A stretch of 64,000 nucleotides of DNA from CAYRYU01 sp964428355. Its GTDB lineage: Bacteria; Muiribacteriota; Ozemobacteria; Ozemobacterales; Ozemobacteraceae. The stretch lies in NCBI GenBank assembly GCA_964428355.1, contig CAYRYU010000001.1, forward strand, positions 260,060-324,059. Direction: 5' to 3'. Shown in pieces: positions 60,089-64,000 of the stretch. Every line of letters begins with the position of its first letter. The first letter of the stretch is position 1. Under the pieces are notes generated by a model, which was given only the letters and a program-made list of their open reading frames with translations, had not been told where the DNA came from and searched no databases. Position numbers and translations under genes: made by a program.

Positions 60089-63000
60089 TCAATGGGAACC
60101 GTTGTTTCCGTTCCGGAAGTTCGACCGGAAAGGCCGGTCCCGGATCTCTTTCATCACCGGGAACTGGGCTGAAACCGATCCCTTTCCGAAGAGGGCCTCG
60201 ATCTCCCTGACGACCCCCACTACAAGCGAGGTGCGGAGCCTTGCGGGAGGTTTCAGGGTGACCTTCTGCCCCCCGGAAATGTTGATCGTCAGATGGAATG
60301 TCGAAACACCGGGATTCCTCCGGATCAACTTCAGGAGCTCCTGGTAGCTGGCTTTCCGGGCCTTCTCCTGCGGAACGGTTATGGTGAGGTGGGCGAACCC
60401 CTCCGCGTTCAGGTCATCCTGGGAGAAGATCCGTTCGGCGTTGACCTTGAGGTCCGCGCCCACCATCTGTGTCCGGACAACCATGAAAAGGGGCTCGTCT
60501 ACCTTGAGATGCTTGGAAACCTTTTCGTAGGTCGAAGGAAACACCGTGACATCGACATTGGAATTGTCCGCCTCAAGGTTGAGGAAGGCCATGATATCGC
60601 CCTTTTTCGTCGAATGCTTCTTGACCTCGGTCAGGATCCCGCAAATGCGGCAGATATCACCGTCGCCGCAGGTTCCGAGGTCGGCGATGGACCGGTCGAT
60701 GAAGAGCCGGGCAAGTGGGGCAACCTCCTCGAACGGGTTTCCCGAGAAGTAGAAGCCGAAAGCCTCCTTTTCCGCCTGAAGGAGCTCGCGATTGGAGAGT
60801 TCTGGAACGTCGGCAGGCTTTAGCTCGGAATCGACGACGACGCTGGCTTCCTCTCCGAAGAGATCGAAAAAAGTGCTCTGGCCGGCGGACTTTTCCTTCT
60901 GGATGTTCTGACCGGTTTTCAGGACTTCCGGGGCCATGGCAAGAAGCTGGCTTTTCTTGAGGCCGAAACTTTCGAAAGCGCCGGCCTTGATGAGTGATTC
61001 GATGACCCTGGCGTTCGCGTGCTGGGTGTCCACGCGACGGGTGAAGTCGGGGAGATTCTTGAATTCTCCAAGTTTCTGCCGGGTCTCGAGGATCGTCTCG
61101 ATGGCTTTCTCCCCAACACCTTTCAGTGCGTTGAGTCCATATCGGATGTTCTTTCCTTCGACCGTGAAGAACTGGCCGCTCTTGTTGATGTCGGGCCGCA
61201 GGAGGGAAATTCCCATCTGGTGGCACTCGTCGATGTATTCGGCGATCTTGTCGGTATCGCCAAGTTCGTTGGAAAGAACCGCGGCCATGAATTCGACGGG
61301 ATAGTGGGCTTTCAGGAAGGCGGTGCGGTAGGTCACGACGGCGTAGGCTGCGGAATGCGACTTGTTGAACCCGTATTCCCCGAAGCTGGCCATGATGTCG
61401 AAGATCTGCTGCGCCTGTTCCTTGGGAACCTTGCGTTCGACCGCGCCCTCGACGAACAGCTTCCCCATCTTCTCCATGTCCTCGGCGATCTTTTTCGCCA
61501 TCGCCTTTCTGAGCTGATCGGCCTGCCCCATGGTGAACCCGGCGAGGATGTTCGCCGTCTGCATGCATTGTTCCTGGTAGAGAAACACCCCGTAGGTTTC
61601 CTTGAGGATCGGCTCGAGATCAGGATGGGGGTATTTGATTTCGGTCCTTCCGTGCTTGCGCTCGACGAAGTCGTCGACCATCCCGGAGCCAAGCGGACCA
61701 GGGCGGTAGATCGCGAGGAGGGCGATGATATCCTCGAAAACCGTAGGTTTGAGGCGGGCGACCAGGGATCTCATGCCCGACGATTCGAGTTGGAACACTC
61801 CCATCGTCAAGCCCTTCCCGAGAAGTTCGAACGTTGCCTGATCATCGTAGGTCAGTGCGGCGAGGTCGAGATCGATTCCCCGGGTCAGCTTGATCGCGTC
61901 CAAGGCCCGCTGGATCAGGGAAAGGGTTTTCAGCCCGAGAAAATCCATTTTCAGGAGCCCGATCTTCTCGATGGCATTCTTTTCGTACTGGGTGACGATT
62001 TCNNNNNNNNNNNNNNNNNNNNNNNNNNNNNNNNNNNNNNNNNNNNNNNNNNNNNNNNNNNNNNNNNNNNNNNNNNNNNNNNNNNNNNNNNNNNNNNNNN
62101 NNGGGATCCGCATGACGCGTCCGATGTCCCTGATCGCAAGCTTTGCAAGGATCGTGGCGAAGGTGATGATCTGGGAAACCTTGCCCCGACCGTATTTCTC
62201 GACGACATAATCGATGACCCTGCCCCGGCCCGCGTCGGAGAAGTCGAGATCGATGTCGGGCATGCTGATCCGGTCTGGGTTCAGGAATCGTTCGAAAAGC
62301 AGGCCATACCTGATCGGGTCTATGTCGGTGATTCCGAGAAGATATGAAACGAGGCTTCCCGCCGCCGAACCCCGGCCGGGCCCGACCGGGACGCCAAGGT
62401 TCCCGGCCTGGTGGATGACGTCCCAGACGATGAGGAAGTAGCCGCAGAAACCCATCCGGCGGATAACGCCAAGTTCGTATTCGAGGCGCTTGAGGACATC
62501 GGGAGAGGGGTTGGGATACCTCCGGGGAAGATTCGCCCGGCAAAGCTCCTCGAGATAGCTTTCCGGGGTCTTGCCCTCGGGGATGGGGAAGTGCGGGAGG
62601 ATGGATTTTCCAAGTGTCAGTTGCAGGTTGCACTGTTCTGCAACCCTGAGGGTGTTGGTGACAGCTTCGGGGATATCCCGGAAAAGGTCGGTCATCATCT
62701 GGGGGGATTTGAGGTAGAAATGCCGGGACCCGAAGCGGAACCGGTCCTTTTCATCGAGGAAGGACCGGGTCTGAAGGCAGAGGAGCGCATCGTGCGCCTC
62801 CCAATCCTCCTCGTTCAGGTAATGCGCATCGTTTGTGGCGACAAGGGGAACCTCGCACTCGGAGCCCAACTCCACGAGCAACGGAAGGACCGCTTTCTGG
62901 TCGGGAAGACCGTGGTCCTGGACCTCGAGAAAGAAATGTTCCTTCCCGAAAATCTCCTGGTATTTCCGGACCGCTTCGCGGGCTCCCTTGAAATCGCCTC

Positions 63001-63451
63001 TGAGGAGTTTGTAGGGGACTTCGCCCTGAAGGCAGGCGCCCATCCCGACCAGGCCGCTTCCGTATTCCCGGAGGAGTTCCTCGTCGATCCTGGGTTTGTA
63101 GTAGAAGCCTTCAGTGTAACTTCTGGTGGAGAGCTTCACCAGGTTCTTGTACCCCTGGTAGTCCCTTGCTAGAAGGACCAGGTGGTAGTTGGGCTCGTCC
63201 TTCCGTCCCGTCCTGTCGAGACGGCTGCGGGGGGCGAGGTATGCCTCGAATCCCACGATCGGCTTGACACCGCGTTTCAGGGCCGCCTGGTAGAAATCGA
63301 TCGCCCCGAACATGTTGCCGTGGTCGGTTATGGCGATAGCCGGCATCCGGAAACGCCGGGCAGTATCCACGATTCCCTTCACGGGGGCGGCACCGTCAAG
63401 GATGCTGTAGTGGCTATGGACGTGGAGGTGGACGAAATTCGTGTGGTACAT
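60089..63451 (-). CDS. dnaE: DNA polymerase III alpha subunit, with an assembly gap inside
   Basis: The replicative polymerase. The N-terminal PHP domain has HVHSHYSILDG (H10, H12, D19), DHGNMFGAIDFY and NDAHYL, so its metal site looks intact. Palm motifs are GPGRGSAAGSLVSYLLGI, MPDIDLDFSDAGRGR (two catalytic Asp) and, beyond the gap, KMDFLGLKTLSL (third Asp). A helix-hairpin-helix (YGLNALKGVGEKAIETI) and an OB fold (CRICGILTEVKKHSTKKG) follow. Compared with E. coli, about 90 residues are expected where the 100 N leaves room for 33, including the HAGGVVIA block. The ATG at 63451 is 14 nt after a perfect TATAAT. It is the first gene of a five-gene unit. Confidence 0.96.
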   Translation of the reverse strand: MYHTNFVHLHVHSHYSILDGAAPVKGIVDTARRFRMPAIAITDHGNMFGAIDFYQAALKRGVKPIVGFEAYLAPRSRLDRTGRKDEPNYHLVLLARDYQGYKNLVKLSTRSYTEGFYYKPRIDEELLREYGSGLVGMGACLQGEVPYKLLRGDFKGAREAVRKYQEIFGKEHFFLEVQDHGLPDQKAVLPLLVELGSECEVPLVATNDAHYLNEEDWEAHDALLCLQTRSFLDEKDRFRFGSRHFYLKSPQMMTDLFRDIPEAVTNTLRVAEQCNLQLTLGKSILPHFPIPEGKTPESYLEELCRANLPRRYPNPSPDVLKRLEYELGVIRRMGFCGYFLIVWDVIHQAGNLGVPVGPGRGSAAGSLVSYLLGITDIDPIRYGLLFERFLNPDRISMPDIDLDFSDAGRGRVIDYVVEKYGRGKVSQIITFATILAKLAIRDIGRVMRIXXXXXXXXXXXXXXXXXXXXXXXXXXXXXXXXXXEIVTQYEKNAIEKIGLLKMDFLGLKTLSLIQRALDAIKLTRGIDLDLAALTYDDQATFELLGKGLTMGVFQLESSGMRSLVARLKPTVFEDIIALLAIYRPGPLGSGMVDDFVERKHGRTEIKYPHPDLEPILKETYGVFLYQEQCMQTANILAGFTMGQADQLRKAMAKKIAEDMEKMGKLFVEGAVERKVPKEQAQQIFDIMASFGEYGFNKSHSAAYAVVTYRTAFLKAHYPVEFMAAVLSNELGDTDKIAEYIDECHQMGISLLRPDINKSGQFFTVEGKNIRYGLNALKGVGEKAIETILETRQKLGEFKNLPDFTRRVDTQHANARVIESLIKAGAFESFGLKKSQLLAMAPEVLKTGQNIQKEKSAGQSTFFDLFGEEASVVVDSELKPADVPELSNRELLQAEKEAFGFYFSGNPFEEVAPLARLFIDRSIADLGTCGDGDICRICGILTEVKKHSTKKGDIMAFLNLEADNSNVDVTVFPSTYEKVSKHLKVDEPLFMVVRTQMVGADLKVNAERIFSQDDLNAEGFAHLTITVPQEKARKASYQELLKLIRRNPGVSTFHLTINISGGQKVTLKPPARLRTSLVVGVVREIEALFGKGSVSAQFPVMKEIRDRPFRSNFRNGNNGSH
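62003..62102. other. assembly gap of 100 N inside dnaE
   Basis: The placeholder is shorter than the missing coding sequence, which by comparison with DnaE of E. coli should be near 270-300 nt. The two sides are in frame across 100 N only by coincidence. Confidence 0.97.
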
Positions 63452-63465
63452 CTTCAGCGGAGGGG

Positions 63466-63494
63466 ATTATAGCAACCCCGGTCACCTTTGTATA
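63466..63494 (-). promoter_or_regulatory. promoter of the dnaE-led unit
   Basis: On the minus strand TATACA (63494-63489), a 17-nt spacer and a perfect TATAAT (63471-63466) lie 14 nt before the dnaE ATG. The 5' leader would be only about 8 nt and holds no Shine-Dalgarno. Confidence 0.7.
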
Positions 63495-63523
63495 GCCCCC
63501 AATAAAGCTTCGCGCATAACGGA

Positions 63524-63551
63524 ACCGGGGCCGGAAAACCCCGGCCCCGGT
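63524..63551 (-). terminator. hairpin after the glutamate dehydrogenase gene
   Basis: An 11-bp perfect stem (ACCGGGGCCGG / CCGGCCCCGGT) with a 6-nt loop lies 36 bp after the stop codon. The following T-run is poor on the minus strand (TTCCGTTATG), so termination may need factors. Confidence 0.5.
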
Positions 63552-63586
63552 CACTCAGGGACGAATTTAAAACCCGATTCTGCCTA

Positions 63587-64000
63587 TCAGACCCAACCGC
63601 GGATCTTGCAGGCTTCGGCGACGCGCTGGATGGAGATCATGTAGGCGGCATCGCGCATGTAGACCTTCTTGCTCTTGGCAAGTTCCGCGACCTTGGTGAA
63701 GGCCGAGGTCATCTTCTCATCGAGCTTTTCGAGGACTTCCTGGCGGGTCCAGAAATAGTTCATGTTGCACTGCACCTGCTCGAAATAGCTGCAGGTGACC
63801 CCGCCGGCGTTGGCGAGGAAGTCCGGGATCACGAAGATTCCCTTCGACTTGATGTACTCGTCGCCTTCGAGAGTGGTGGGACCGTTGGCTCCCTCGACGA
63901 TGAACTTGACGCTCTTCTTCATCTTGGGGGCGGTTTCACCCGTGATCTGGTTCTCGATGGCGGCCGGAACGAGGATGTCGACGTCCTGTTCGATCCAGGC
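63587..64000 (-). CDS. Glu/Leu/Phe/Val dehydrogenase family protein, 5' part outside window
   Basis: The last 137 residues are visible; the frame is open to the window edge. The Rossmann-domain end of glutamate dehydrogenases is clear: DVDILVPAAIENQITGETA, VKFIVEGANGPTTLEGDEY, KGIFVIPDFLANAGGVTCSY, and a C-terminal helix with VYMRDAAYMISIQRVAEACK. These enzymes interconvert glutamate and 2-oxoglutarate; the C-terminal form is that of GdhA-type hexamers. Cofactor preference cannot be read from this part. A GC-rich hairpin follows the stop. Confidence 0.93.
   Translation of the reverse strand, partial: AWIEQDVDILVPAAIENQITGETAPKMKKSVKFIVEGANGPTTLEGDEYIKSKGIFVIPDFLANAGGVTCSYFEQVQCNMNYFWTRQEVLEKLDEKMTSAFTKVAELAKSKKVYMRDAAYMISIQRVAEACKIRGWV

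Noticed and set aside
1..64000. tRNA, rRNA, CRISPR array, prophage or defence island
   Set aside because: No cloverleaf-like, rRNA-like or spacer-repeat pattern and no phage, restriction or CRISPR-associated proteins were seen on reading both strands.

Overview
The window is a chromosomal segment of a GC-rich (roughly 60 % by eye) diderm bacterium. An outer membrane is implied by an Omp85-like beta-barrel protein, lipoproteins, many Sec signal peptides and a Tat-type signal. I cannot assign a species. The mix (a very large Ig-like lipoprotein, alpha-2-macroglobulin, many exported peptidases, a DUF362/ferredoxin pair) would fit an uncultured phylum such as Candidatus Riflebacteria, but that is a weak inference. 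Two runs of exactly 100 N show a draft assembly; one lies in tandem Ig-like repeats, the other inside dnaE. I see no rRNA, tRNA, CRISPR, prophage or plasmid functions.

Layout. 1-10 kb: 3' part of an alpha-2-macroglobulin gene, a secreted zinc phospholipase/nuclease-like enzyme, an AmpG-like permease divergent from nagB, and a secreted metallophosphoesterase. 10-27.5 kb, all on the minus strand: two related giant lipoproteins bracket a tightly overlapping three-gene operon (dCache-HAMP protein without output domain, MFS-HEAT fusion, PhnD-like binding protein). This block is the best candidate for an undescribed system. 28-31 kb: an orphan secreted cysteine-containing protein, a GT87 membrane glycosyltransferase with a consensus promoter, and a REP-associated transposase with its repeats.

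31-40 kb: a CHASE2 / SH3-like / M48 protease operon; a Tat-signal DUF362 protein followed by a NapH-NapG-like polyferredoxin fusion; a beta-CASP nuclease; two small uncharacterised proteins. 40-48 kb: a peptide-breakdown cluster (POT transporter, exported M3 peptidase, exported PepT-like peptidase, TldD, TldE). 48-54 kb: secreted PIG-L deacetylase, small membrane protein, amidohydrolase, orphan secreted protein, and a ManC-hexapeptide-phosphomannomutase-like protein with its own promoter. 54-64 kb: a five-gene unit starting with dnaE (dnaE, pseudopeptidase/propeller/barrel protein, phosphodiester glycosidase, YgiQ-type radical SAM protein, GNAT), then the 3' part of a glutamate dehydrogenase gene.

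Cross-cutting signals. Several genes have a sigma70-type promoter whose -10 box lies 6-14 nt before the start codon, implying leaderless or near-leaderless mRNAs. Two unrelated genes (nagB and the ManC fusion) end in short tandem arrays that copy the stop codon with a period not divisible by three, so stops occur in all three frames. Inverted repeat pairs of REP type occur both beside the transposase and, with a different sequence, at 9.9-10.1 kb.
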